Shown piece after piece: positions 8,574-15,867 of a DNA stretch of 34,480 nucleotides; position 1 is the stretch's first letter; every line of letters starts with the position of its first letter. The translations under genes were made by a program, and so were the position numbers. Below the pieces are notes generated by a model that saw nothing but the letters and a program-made list of their open reading frames with translations, did not search any database and was not told the origin of the DNA. This stretch comes from an uncultured Euryhalocaulis sp. (GTDB taxonomy: Bacteria; Pseudomonadota; Alphaproteobacteria; Caulobacterales; Maricaulaceae). The stretch covers positions 1 to 34,480 of the forward strand of contig CAJXKJ010000031.1 of the NCBI GenBank assembly GCA_913055605.1. The letters run 5' to 3'.

Positions 8574-8615
8574 GCCAATGACAACTTTGCTGAAGAGGTC
8601 GCTCTCGCTGCGTAA
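8574..8615 (+). other. tmRNA peptide-tag reading frame
   Basis: The codons from GCC (8574) to TAA (8613-8615) read ANDNFAEEVALAA. With the alanine carried by the tmRNA the tag becomes A-ANDNFAEEVALAA. The N-terminal ANDNF is the part alphaproteobacterial SspB recognises, and the terminal LAA is the part ClpX recognises. The stop codon lies in the 3-base loop of a 7-bp stem (8606-8612/8616-8622). The resume codon GCC is inferred by analogy with known tags. Confidence 0.93.
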
Positions 8616-8850
8616 CGCAGCGCGAGTATCTCGCACTTAAGCCCTGACCGGTTAGCTCGGTCAGGCGGGGCTCGGGGGCGCCTGGCAACAGAAGCCCCCT
8701 CTTCTCTTCCCCGCCCTGTTTTTCTTGTCCGCCATAATTGTCACAGGCGCATATCTTGCGCAGCGGCTGCAACCTGCAGCAATTGACTGCGGCTCACCGC
8801 CCGCTACCTTCCGCTGTCCTGAGGGGACATGGATGCTCAATGGGGGGAGC

Positions 8851-9360
8851 ATGCCGACCGATCTGATGCGCTATGACGTCATGGCGCGCGAAGCGCTGCG
8901 CGGCGTCGTCAAGCATGCGCTGAAGCGCGTGGCGCGTGAGGGCCTGCCCGGCCAGCACCATTTCTATATTACGTTCGCGACGACCGCGCCGGGCGTGGAT
9001 ATCGATCCCGAGCTGCTGGACAAATATCCCGAAGAGATGACGATCGTTCTGGAGCACCAGTTCTGGGAGCTGCAGGCGAACGACGACGCCTTCGAGGTGA
9101 CGCTGAAATTCGGCGGGGCGCCGAAATATCTGCGCATCCCCTATGCCGCGGTCACCCGCTTCCACGATCCGAGCGTCGGATTCGCCCTGCAGTTCGGGGA
9201 CGACGGCGCGGGCGCCGCGCCGGGCGGCAAGCCCAAGGCGGACGGCGCGGACAAGACGGCGAAGGCCGGCGCCAAAGACGCGCCCGAAGGCCAGGACGAC
9301 GCGCCGGTTCCGGCCGAGGGCGGCTCGGTCGTGTCGCTGGACGCGTTCCGCCGCAAATAA
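8851..9360 (+). CDS. sspB: SspB-type adaptor for ssrA-tagged substrates (alpha family)
   Basis: Adaptor that binds the tmRNA tag and delivers tagged proteins to ClpXP. The ATG at 8851 follows GGGGGGAG (8842-8849) closely and gives a 169-residue protein, MPTDLMRYDVMAREALRGVV.... Upstream in-frame starts (from 8725) would add an unrelated leader. Residues 1-110 match the alpha-type SspB fold by sequence pattern (HHFYITFATTAPGVDI, EEMTIVLEHQFWELQ, LRIPYAAVTRFHDPSV). A flexible Gly/Ala/Lys/Asp linker of about 45 residues leads to VVSLDAFRRK, the ClpX-binding tail of alphaproteobacterial SspB proteins. The gene starts about 150 bp after tmRNA on the same strand, so the tag and its adaptor are genetically linked. 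It is convergent with the potassium-channel gene. Confidence 0.93.
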   Translation: MPTDLMRYDVMAREALRGVVKHALKRVAREGLPGQHHFYITFATTAPGVDIDPELLDKYPEEMTIVLEHQFWELQANDDAFEVTLKFGGAPKYLRIPYAAVTRFHDPSVGFALQFGDDGAGAAPGGKPKADGADKTAKAGAKDAPEGQDDAPVPAEGGSVVSLDAFRRK

Positions 9361-9370
9361 GTTGCCGCGT

Positions 9371-9826
9371 TCAGGTCTGGTCGGCTTCGGACAGGAACCG
9401 GTCCTCCGCCGCGCGCATGCGGGCGTTGACCCCGACCAGCACGGCGGTCGACCAGCCGATCAGGACGAAGCCGTTCACCCCCTCCACCGCCGACAGGATG
9501 CGCCACTGGCTGTCCAGCACGACGTCGCCATAGCCGACCGTGCTGAACGTCGCGGTGGCGAAATACAGCGCCGATTCCAAATCGTGGAACTCCCCCAGCG
9601 CCAGATAGGCCAGGGCGTAGACCCAGATCTCCACCGCGTGCAGGCCGATCAGGCCGAGCACGCTGACCAGGACCAGCGCGCCCTGCCGCCAGAGGGCAGT
9701 GGCTGGCCCCGCGCGCTCCAGCCGGGCGCGCATGGTGGACAGGATGGCGGTGATGCCCAGGAAGTGGATCGTGACGGTGATCACCACCAGGGCGCAGGAC
9801 AGCAGGAGGACATGTGCGAGCATCAT
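9371..9826 (-). CDS. Two-transmembrane potassium channel (ion channel family)
   Basis: A 151-residue membrane protein with four hydrophobic stretches. Two lie near the N-terminus (about 3-28 and 48-72). A pore helix and filter follow at about 80-100, with a last helix at about 110-135 (AVEGVNGFVLIGWSTAVLVGV). The selectivity filter TVGYGD is intact (ATFSTVGYGDVVLDS), which identifies a K+ channel pore. There is no RCK/TrkA-N or cyclic-nucleotide domain, so no cytosolic gating module is encoded here. Start uncertainty is one codon (ATG 9826 or 9823), and no strong Shine-Dalgarno is seen. It is convergent with sspB (10 bp between stops). Its gating signal and physiological role cannot be read from the sequence. 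Confidence 0.86.
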   Translation of the reverse strand: MMLAHVLLLSCALVVITVTIHFLGITAILSTMRARLERAGPATALWRQGALVLVSVLGLIGLHAVEIWVYALAYLALGEFHDLESALYFATATFSTVGYGDVVLDSQWRILSAVEGVNGFVLIGWSTAVLVGVNARMRAAEDRFLSEADQT

Positions 9827-9938
9827 CGGCGCCGATCATAGCGCGGCGTCTCCTTGCGCACAGGACCCCGGGGCGGCCTGATGCGTTGTTGAAAATGCGG
9901 GCGACAGACCCGCCGTTTGAACCATGGGGAGATTCCAG

Positions 9939-10008
9939 ATGAGCAACACAATGCGCGCGGCCGCCGTAGCCGCGATCCTGTCCACGACCGCCTTGGCGGG
10001 GGCCGGCG
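9939..10008 (+). pseudogene. Displaced signal-peptide segment of the SnoaL-like gene
   Basis: An ATG at 9939 follows GGGGAG (9926-9931) at good spacing. It encodes MSNTMRAAAVAAILSTTALAG, a typical secretion signal. The frame then runs into nonsense relative to the downstream domain. Dropping one G from the five-G run at 9998-10002 would give ...TALAGPAMA-QDYPDRLG, an ideal signal-peptidase site leading into the mature protein. The result would be a 180-residue exported precursor (9939-10482). This is either a one-base sequencing error, a recent mutation, or slippage. Confidence 0.72.
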
Positions 10009-10482
10009 ATGGCCCAGGACTATCCGGACCGGCTGGGGACCTGGCAGGACCGGGCGCTGATCACCGAGACGCTGCAGCGCTATGTGCAGGGCTTCGACAA
10101 GAACGACCCGCAGCTGTTCGCCAGCGCCTTCGCCGCCGACGGGGTGTTCGAATATAATGACGACACGTTTACGGGGCAGAACGAGCTGGCCGCCTTCATC
10201 GCCGCGCGCAATGAGGGCCGGGCCGAGCGGGAGGCCGCGGGCGCATCGGACCCCAGCGCCCGCCTGTTCCACGTCATGACCAATTCGGTCATCACCTTCC
10301 AGGACGAAACCCACGCCACGCACAGCGCCTATGGCATCACGGTCGGCCGCACGACGGGGGAGACGCACCTGTCCAGCTCGGGGTCCTATGAGGACACGCT
10401 GGAGAAGATCGGCGGCGAATGGGTGATTACGCGGCGGGTGCTGGAGCAGCTGCCGGTCTTCGTTCCCGCTCCGGTGGAGTAA
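10009..10482 (+). CDS. SnoaL-like domain protein (probably exported; 5' end frameshifted)
   Basis: The open frame begins at ATG 10009 and encodes 157 residues with the cone-shaped NTF2/SnoaL-like pattern. A helix-rich N-terminus (DRALITETLQRYVQGFDKND) is followed by FASAFAADGVFEYNDDTF, a middle helix ending AAFIAARNEG, and then strands RLFHVMTNSVITFQDETHA and GSYEDTLEKIGGEWVITRR. These proteins are often small enzymes or ligand binders, and no substrate can be inferred. As it stands the protein starts MAQDYP, which looks like the mature N-terminus after a signal peptide encoded one frame away upstream. I therefore regard 10009 as an artefactual or secondary start. It ends 12 bp before the convergent Nudix stop. 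Confidence 0.75.
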   Translation: MAQDYPDRLGTWQDRALITETLQRYVQGFDKNDPQLFASAFAADGVFEYNDDTFTGQNELAAFIAARNEGRAEREAAGASDPSARLFHVMTNSVITFQDETHATHSAYGITVGRTTGETHLSSSGSYEDTLEKIGGEWVITRRVLEQLPVFVPAPVE

Positions 10483-10494
10483 GGGCCGAAACGC

Positions 10495-10983
10495 TCAGGC
10501 GGCGAGCGACAGGAAGCGGCGCTCGGCCTGTTCGGCCAGGCGCAGCAGGCCGGGCGTGCGGATCATGCGGCGCGCCTGGTCCAGCGTAACCCAGCGGCGC
10601 TTGCGCTCGCCGCGCTCGGGCCAGGTCTCGTGCTCGTCAGAGACGATCAGGACATACATCTCCACCTCCGCCAGCTCGGTCCGGGCGCGGACGCGGCGGG
10701 TGCGATAGGCGCCGATGGGGGCGTCCGCGATCGCGCCGGAGACGCCGGCCTCCTCATAGGCCTCGCGCGCCGCGGCGCGGCCGGCGGATTCGCCCGGATC
10801 CAGATTGCCCTTGGGGAAGATCCAGCGCCCGGTGCGGCGCGAGGTGACCAGCAGGAGCTGAAGTTCGCCCCCCGCAAACCGGCAGGGAATGGCCCCGACC
10901 TGGCGCAGCGCGGGGGCCGGAGCGGCGGCGTCCGAAGCGGCGGAGGCGGGATCGCGCCGCAGTCTGGCGAGGGCTTCACGCAT
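10495..10983 (-). CDS. Nudix hydrolase
   Basis: Hydrolyses a nucleoside diphosphate linked to another moiety; the substrate is unknown. The ATG at 10983 follows GGAGGA with five bases between and gives 162 residues. An in-frame extension to 11160 is rejected because it lacks such a site. The Nudix box is complete: G(5x)E(7x)REAYEEAG, within GNLDPGESAGRAAAREAYEE and the following AG. It is flanked by RQVGAIPCRF before and by a C-terminal helix with RTPGLLRLAEQAERRF after. The pattern RRTGRWIFPKG resembles diphosphoinositol/diadenosine polyphosphate-type Nudix enzymes, but that subfamily call is only suggestive. The gene is monocistronic. Confidence 0.9.
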   Translation of the reverse strand: MREALARLRRDPASAASDAAAPAPALRQVGAIPCRFAGGELQLLLVTSRRTGRWIFPKGNLDPGESAGRAAAREAYEEAGVSGAIADAPIGAYRTRRVRARTELAEVEMYVLIVSDEHETWPERGERKRRWVTLDQARRMIRTPGLLRLAEQAERRFLSLAA

Positions 10984-11558
10984 GGAAATCCTCCACAGTC
11001 CTGTGGACCGGTCTGTGGATAAGGCAGATTTCATGGTTAAAAAGTCCTTAGCCGCCCGCCGCTTATCGAATGTGACGTTTTCACGAAGCTTTTGCAACAC
11101 GCCGGGTTTCGAACCCGTAAGCGCCGCGGCGGTTCCCGCCCGGGCGCGCGAAATCGCCACCCGGACATGCGAATCCGGCCGCTCCTTTGAGGCGGGATGC
11201 AGAACGATCGGGGAGCGGAGCGTCAGCTGCGAACCCGGATTTTAAGGCGCCAACGGTTTTGAGAGCCCGCCGCCGACGCTCCGCGCGTGGATTTCTCGAA
11301 GGCTCTCGCCCCCGGTTCCAGAGCGGGATTGGGATGGTCGGTCGTCTAGTGCCATCCGCCCTGCCCGCCGGCCGCACCGGGCGCCTGGGGGTATCACGCC
11401 CCAGAGCCGGATGCGCCACGCCCGCCCCTCCCCCACGTTGATTGCGCGCGTCCCCGGTGGGGAGGAACCGCGGCGGAGATTACGGGAGGTTTGGAGGGGG
11501 AGGATGAAGGAGGTGGGTTTGCACGCCTACCGCAAAAGTAAGTGGCCGAAAAATAGCG
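10984..11558. other. 575-bp stretch without a recognisable gene
   Basis: The right part of the Nudix promoter region lies here (10984-11060). It contains a perfect DnaA-box 9-mer and TTAA-N7-TTAG at 11037-11051. Further on are inverted repeats that could form hairpins: GAGAGCC 11261-11267/GGCTCTC 11302-11308, and CTGGGG 11385-11390/CCCCAG 11399-11404. A G-rich tract lies at 11484-11517. No tRNA, terminator with T-run or plausible small gene was found. Short open frames crossing it lack a Shine-Dalgarno and family features. Confidence 0.5.
11014..11022 (-). promoter_or_regulatory. DnaA-box-like 9-mer
   Basis: TGTGGATAA on the plus strand is the exact complement of TTATCCACA, the strong DnaA box consensus. 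It lies 31 bp upstream of the Nudix start. Another CTGTGGA occurs 11-12 bp to its left. A single box can occur by chance, so DnaA binding is only a possibility. Confidence 0.3.
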
Positions 11559-14186
11559 TCAATCGCCAACCTTATGGAGCAGTTGTGCTCTTATATCTCG
11601 GCCATCAACGTTCTTTTCAACAACCAGAAAAAGCCCACGCCCAGCGTTTTCGCGTTCCCAAAGCGCACCAATGGTCCGCTTTTCGTTGGTGTCATCCACA
11701 CCTTCTGGGGCGAGCAGCGCGCCCTTGTATTCTGCGACCAATATGCGGCCGTCTTCTAGTTGGGCCACGAAATCAGGATAGAATTTTCCCCGAGCTGTCG
11801 GCAGCCAGAATGAATTCTGATGGCGGGCGACATTTCGAATCCAGAATTTGGTTTGTGGCAGGCGGTCTAGTTCCTGCGCGCATTGAAATTCCTCTCCGCC
11901 TTCAGCGCCATCGAATGCCGGCACGTTGTCTGGCCCGAGAAAGTGTTTCCGGGGCTTCCAACGCCCACGATGACGGCGGACGCCATCATACATGCCCGGC
12001 TTGAACGAAAATCCATTGTCGAACGAAACGGCGGGGTGCGCGTCGGGCGCGAACAGGAATTTTTGATACGCTTTCCCGCGTTCCTCATTCCGAATTGCCG
12101 TGATTTTTTCGCGCACCTTCCGCGCCAAAATAAATTTGCAGCGCATCAGCGCGGCGATATGCATTTCACGCGTTGAGATCAGGTGGCTGACCAATTCGCG
12201 TAGCCAGCGTAACAGTTCGCTATGTGGTAGATCGGGCTGGCGCACCTGCCTGTCGAGCCAAAGGGCTAGCGCTTCGGGCGTCCAGCCTTCGATATCGATA
12301 TCGAGCGCTAATTGCTCATCTTCGGTGGCGAATTGATAGGTAACTCGGTTGCCGTCTAGATCGATTTCGAAGCTGCGCGCCGTTTCCCGAATTGCAAATT
12401 CGCTTTCACCCAGCTTGGGTGAAAAATCGCGGAGCGACCATTCATGGAATTCCATGAAAATGTCGCTGTCCGCGAATTCCAAATTGCCCTGAATATCCGT
12501 CATAAGACGGGGCGCGCGGAATTCCTCTCCACGCTGCGCGGGCGAAAGATTTTCCTTACGAAATTTTGTGAGGGCTTCCGAAAAGCCCGTGCGCCGATCT
12601 TCCGCTAACGACTCGGATATTTCGTATTCCAGGTCGGCGTCTACGGGGCCGCTGACGCTAATCTCGACCATCCCTTCTTCGGTTTCGTTGACCGAAACAC
12701 CTTTGCGCCCCTCAAGCTTGGACAGGAGCTCAGGACTAGCGGGAACGGTGTGTTTGAAGGTGGGGGCGGGCCGGCCATGTGGCCCGAATAATGTGCCGTC
12801 TTCGTCGAGCTCGGGCTGCGCTGGTTCAATATTGTCTTTGGCCTCGTCCTCCTCGAAGCCCATTGCCACCAGCTTGTCGATCAACCCTTGTGCGGCCGCG
12901 CTAAAGGACGGTTCGGAGAGAAACGCATATGCGCGATTGAGCGCTTCATTCTTTCGTCGCTTTGCATAGGGCATACGAAGAACACGTCCCAACAGTTGCT
13001 CAACGTCTACGGCGCTGTGGATGGGCGAAACCGAACAGAACGTATAGGCGAAGGAGCAGTCCCAACCTTCTTTGAGCGCTTCTACTGTAATGACGTGTTC
13101 GATTGCGCAGGCAGGGTCGAAAAGATCGAGGCCGTCCAGCTCGCGTTGATCGCCGGTGGCTACGGCGATCTTGTTTTCGTCGATCTGCTCTACCTCAATG
13201 AGGTGTTTTTTCAGCACCTCGACCGTCACCTCTTGGTTTTTCTTCTGTGCCTGAAACAGCGCGATTGGGCGGATATAATCTGGGTCTTCCGTGGCCGTTT
13301 CCGCTAAGGATGCGCGGGCCGCCACCGCGCCGTTCACTGCATTCTGCCAGCTGTCGTGTTCGGAGAGGATGATGGGGAGCTTGACCATCTCCTCTTGCTT
13401 CAGCTCTTGAGCTGTCACGCTGTGCAGGATGTTGGACTTGGTACGCGGGGTCGCCGTGAACTCGACGATGGCGGACGGATTTACGCGGCCCTGCATTTCG
13501 CGCGTTAAGCCTGTGACGGCATTGTGTGCTTCATCGACCAGCATCAACGGGCGGTGGATGTGCATCAAATTCGCGAAGGAGAATTTCACCGCGCCATCGT
13601 CTGAGGTTTCCAGCCCCGGAAGCGTTTTTGGCAGCGTTGTGAAGTGTGGCTCCATATTCTCGTTGTGCGCGTAGACCTTCCGGCCTTCCGTATTCGACAC
13701 ACGCAGAGCCTGGATCGTGCCGACTACGATGCAGCAGTGATCGCGAATGTCGTGAGGGCGAATTTGGGTGAAGTCGCCGATGTCGAAGACGCGAACGCGG
13801 CCATCGAACGCTTCGTCCAAGGCTTGGCGATAGGGATGACGAACATTTTTCAGCGCCTCAGCCGTCTGCAATCGAATCGTGTTGGACGGTACGAGCCAAA
13901 GGACCATCGGATAGTCCTTCTCCACCCAGGCGTCGCGTGCGATGCCAACCGCGTGCGCCCCGAGGATCGTCTTACCCCCGCCTGTTGGCAGGCGCAGACA
14001 GATGTATGGGCTGCGAGGGAGCTCGCTTAGTGGCGTATAGTCACCGCCGTATTTGCCAAGTCGCTTCGCTTGTTCCGGTTCGGCGGCGATGGCTTCGTAC
14101 GCTGCCTTCGGGCCAGCGATGCGTGCCTCCTCAAAAAAGCGGCGCAGGATATGAAGCGTGTCTGTCTGATATTGCTTTAGCTTCAT
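11559..14186 (-). CDS. res: Type III restriction enzyme, Res subunit (helicase-nuclease)
   Basis: ATP-dependent DNA translocase and endonuclease subunit of a Type III restriction-modification complex. It has 875 residues. The Walker A is LPTGGGKT (66-73), motif II is DEAH (218-221), and a TATPR-like motif follows (EFTATPRTK). The C-terminal helicase signature QLLGRVLRMPYA is characteristic of Type III Res proteins. The nuclease is C-terminal: P804-D805 and E819-x-K821 within FYPDFVAQLEDG and RILVAEYKG form a PD-(D/E)xK site. All key residues are intact, so it is predicted active. It begins 9 bp after the mod stop with a GAGAGG Shine-Dalgarno, so the two genes form one operon. It is visibly richer in A/T than the flanking genes, which points to acquisition. 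Confidence 0.92.
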   Translation of the reverse strand: MKLKQYQTDTLHILRRFFEEARIAGPKAAYEAIAAEPEQAKRLGKYGGDYTPLSELPRSPYICLRLPTGGGKTILGAHAVGIARDAWVEKDYPMVLWLVPSNTIRLQTAEALKNVRHPYRQALDEAFDGRVRVFDIGDFTQIRPHDIRDHCCIVVGTIQALRVSNTEGRKVYAHNENMEPHFTTLPKTLPGLETSDDGAVKFSFANLMHIHRPLMLVDEAHNAVTGLTREMQGRVNPSAIVEFTATPRTKSNILHSVTAQELKQEEMVKLPIILSEHDSWQNAVNGAVAARASLAETATEDPDYIRPIALFQAQKKNQEVTVEVLKKHLIEVEQIDENKIAVATGDQRELDGLDLFDPACAIEHVITVEALKEGWDCSFAYTFCSVSPIHSAVDVEQLLGRVLRMPYAKRRKNEALNRAYAFLSEPSFSAAAQGLIDKLVAMGFEEDEAKDNIEPAQPELDEDGTLFGPHGRPAPTFKHTVPASPELLSKLEGRKGVSVNETEEGMVEISVSGPVDADLEYEISESLAEDRRTGFSEALTKFRKENLSPAQRGEEFRAPRLMTDIQGNLEFADSDIFMEFHEWSLRDFSPKLGESEFAIRETARSFEIDLDGNRVTYQFATEDEQLALDIDIEGWTPEALALWLDRQVRQPDLPHSELLRWLRELVSHLISTREMHIAALMRCKFILARKVREKITAIRNEERGKAYQKFLFAPDAHPAVSFDNGFSFKPGMYDGVRRHRGRWKPRKHFLGPDNVPAFDGAEGGEEFQCAQELDRLPQTKFWIRNVARHQNSFWLPTARGKFYPDFVAQLEDGRILVAEYKGALLAPEGVDDTNEKRTIGALWERENAGRGLFLVVEKNVDGRDIRAQLLHKVGD

Positions 14187-14195
14187 AGCTGCCTC

Positions 14196-15752
14196 TCACG
14201 CCCGCGCCCGCACGTCGTACGGCGTTTGCTTGAATGTGATGCCTTCGCGGTCGAGCGTGGTTGCCGTTAGACGCGATTGCTCGCCGTAGATCGTGAGCGG
14301 GCCATCAAATGCGGCATCGATCGCAGCGATTTCTTCACGGATTAAAGCAAGCGTCGCGCGCGTAAGGACGTTGCCGCCTCCCGGTCGCTTGTCTCCAAGG
14401 ATGCCGTTGTAGAGCAGGGCGAAGGCGCGGCCGTCGTGGATGCCCAATGCCGGGCTTTCCCCTTTGCCATCCCACGGGCGGTCGGTTTCCGAGAACCAGA
14501 CATGGGCTGCTAGTTCAGGAAAGCGGATCTCATTTTGGATATGGCCCTCTTCATCGAAGATGGGTACGCCGAGACGGAAAAAGCGAAATCCGCCGCCACC
14601 TTTCCATTCTGCCGCTTTTGAAATGCCACCCTGTTCGCCTTCTATTACTTTTCCTAGGCGAGGCGCACAGTGGGTAAAGGCATGGTCGCCAATTTCAATA
14701 CCGATATAACGCCGCCTCATCTTGTGAGCGACCGCCGCCGTGGTGCCGGAGCCGAGAAAAGAATCGAGAACGAGGTCGCCGTGATCGCTGGCAATTTGCA
14801 AAATACGCTGAAGCAATCTTTCCGGTTTGGGTGTCGTAAATGGCTCCTCTCCGAATAGGGAATTGATCTCTAGTTTCGCCGTGCGATTGCTACCCGCATA
14901 CTCATGGTGAAATATTGTTTCGGCGGGAGGCCCCGTTCGGGTGTCGGCGTAGATACGAAAATATGGAGACCAACCTTCCTTACCTTCGACCCAATCGATG
15001 CGAGCGCGCTCTGCCCGACACTTTTCCGGGCCCCACCTCCATCGACCATCCGACCCGTCTTTTCGCTTTGGCCAAACCTCAGTGCCATCTGGAGCTATCA
15101 GAGGAAACCACATTGTGGGGCGGGCTTCGCGCGTATCATCTCCACTGCCCATGGCCCGTAGAGGCTTAGTGTAATATGGGCGGCCCTGCTCATCACGTTT
15201 GTTGTAGTGATTCGGAATTGCGCCCGGTTCTCGGCGCAGTGTGAATTTGTCGCGAGTCCTCGCATAAACAAGAATATGGTCATGTCGCGACGAAAAGAGG
15301 CGAGAATCCATTTTGGGACTGTCCGACTTTTCCCACACGACATTGGCAATGAAATTGGAGCGGCCAAAAACCTCATCCATTATCACTTTGAGGTAGTGTC
15401 CCTCGGTATCCCCGATGGAAACCCAGATGGAGCCGTCCTCAGCCAGCAGGTCGCGCAACAATTCTAATCGTGGCCACATCATCGATAGCCACTGTGTATG
15501 TTCTAAATTGTCATCATAGTGCTCGAACGCCGAGCGCGTGTTGTAAGGCGGGTCAATATAGATGCACTTCACGCGGCCGGCGTAGAATGGGAGCAGCGCC
15601 TTCAACGCTTCCAGGTTGTCTCCTTGGATAAGCATATTGCCGGCGTCACGGTCGCCTGCAGAAAGCTCCGAGACTTCCTCCAATAGGCGATACGGGGCGC
15701 GTTGCGCCGCACGAATATCCTCATCTCGCGTAAGCCAGTTCAGAATGGGCAT
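14196..15752 (-). CDS. mod: Type III DNA methyltransferase, Mod subunit (adenine-specific, beta class)
   Basis: Methylates adenine in the recognition site and supplies sequence specificity to the Res-Mod complex. With the ATG at 15752 (GGGGA five bases upstream) it has 518 residues. A GTG four codons earlier has no such site. Catalytic motif IV, DPPY (67-70, YIDPPYNT), precedes the SAM-binding FLGSGT (332-337, LVLDSFLGSGTTAAV), which is the beta-class order. The variable region between them (about 150-290, rich in Trp, Arg and Lys) is the expected target-recognition domain. It is shorter than many Mod proteins, which often exceed 600 residues, but no motif is missing. It lies first in a mod-res operon, 115 bp downstream of the ftsA stop. 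The recognition sequence cannot be predicted from what I can see. Confidence 0.92.
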   Translation of the reverse strand: MPILNWLTRDEDIRAAQRAPYRLLEEVSELSAGDRDAGNMLIQGDNLEALKALLPFYAGRVKCIYIDPPYNTRSAFEHYDDNLEHTQWLSMMWPRLELLRDLLAEDGSIWVSIGDTEGHYLKVIMDEVFGRSNFIANVVWEKSDSPKMDSRLFSSRHDHILVYARTRDKFTLRREPGAIPNHYNKRDEQGRPYYTKPLRAMGSGDDTREARPTMWFPLIAPDGTEVWPKRKDGSDGRWRWGPEKCRAERARIDWVEGKEGWSPYFRIYADTRTGPPAETIFHHEYAGSNRTAKLEINSLFGEEPFTTPKPERLLQRILQIASDHGDLVLDSFLGSGTTAAVAHKMRRRYIGIEIGDHAFTHCAPRLGKVIEGEQGGISKAAEWKGGGGFRFFRLGVPIFDEEGHIQNEIRFPELAAHVWFSETDRPWDGKGESPALGIHDGRAFALLYNGILGDKRPGGGNVLTRATLALIREEIAAIDAAFDGPLTIYGEQSRLTATTLDREGITFKQTPYDVRARA

Positions 15753-15867
15753 GGATCCCCGCACGCCGTGAATCGAACGGCATTGGGGCGTCCCAAGTCC
15801 TGAATGTAAATGGTCTTTCCGCCCGTTCGTCCCGCCACATGTGCGGAAGTCGCAACGCTAAGAAGCC

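Larger units (their letters stand above)
8375..8700 (+). ncRNA. ssrA: tmRNA, circularly permuted two-piece form (ends approximate)
   Basis: Rescues stalled ribosomes and tags the nascent peptide. The gene order is permuted, as known in alphaproteobacteria. The acceptor piece comes first and ends in CGGCTCC-A-CCA (8448-8458). The coding piece starts with GGGGCCG (8491-8497). These pair over 7 bp with G8493-U8452 as the third pair, the alanine identity element. The T-stem is 8431-8435/8443-8447. A P2-like helix joins the pieces: 8397-8401 with 8532-8536, 8403-8408 with 8522-8527, and 8409-8414 with 8512-8517. A hairpin lies at 8378-8393. After the tag frame come hairpins at 8606-8622, 8643-8665 and 8667-8698. 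The 5' and 3' limits are inferred from structure. Confidence 0.95.

Noticed and set aside
8395-8640. Open frame of 81 codons across the tmRNA gene
   Set aside because: The RNA structure and tag frame account for this sequence. Its product is meaningless.
11103-11120. GGGTTTCGAACCC looks like a tRNA T-arm
   Set aside because: Neither strand gives an acceptor stem, an anticodon arm or a CCA at the right distance. It is an isolated palindrome-like sequence.
10984-11160. N-terminal extension of the Nudix protein to 11160
   Set aside because: The ATG at 10983 has a strong GGAGGA Shine-Dalgarno, and the extension covers promoter-like DNA.
15768-15784. GCCGTTCGATTCACGGC on the minus strand resembles a T-arm remnant, a possible island attachment site
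   Set aside because: The stem and loop are out of register with a real T-arm. No matching direct repeat was found at the other end of the R-M segment.
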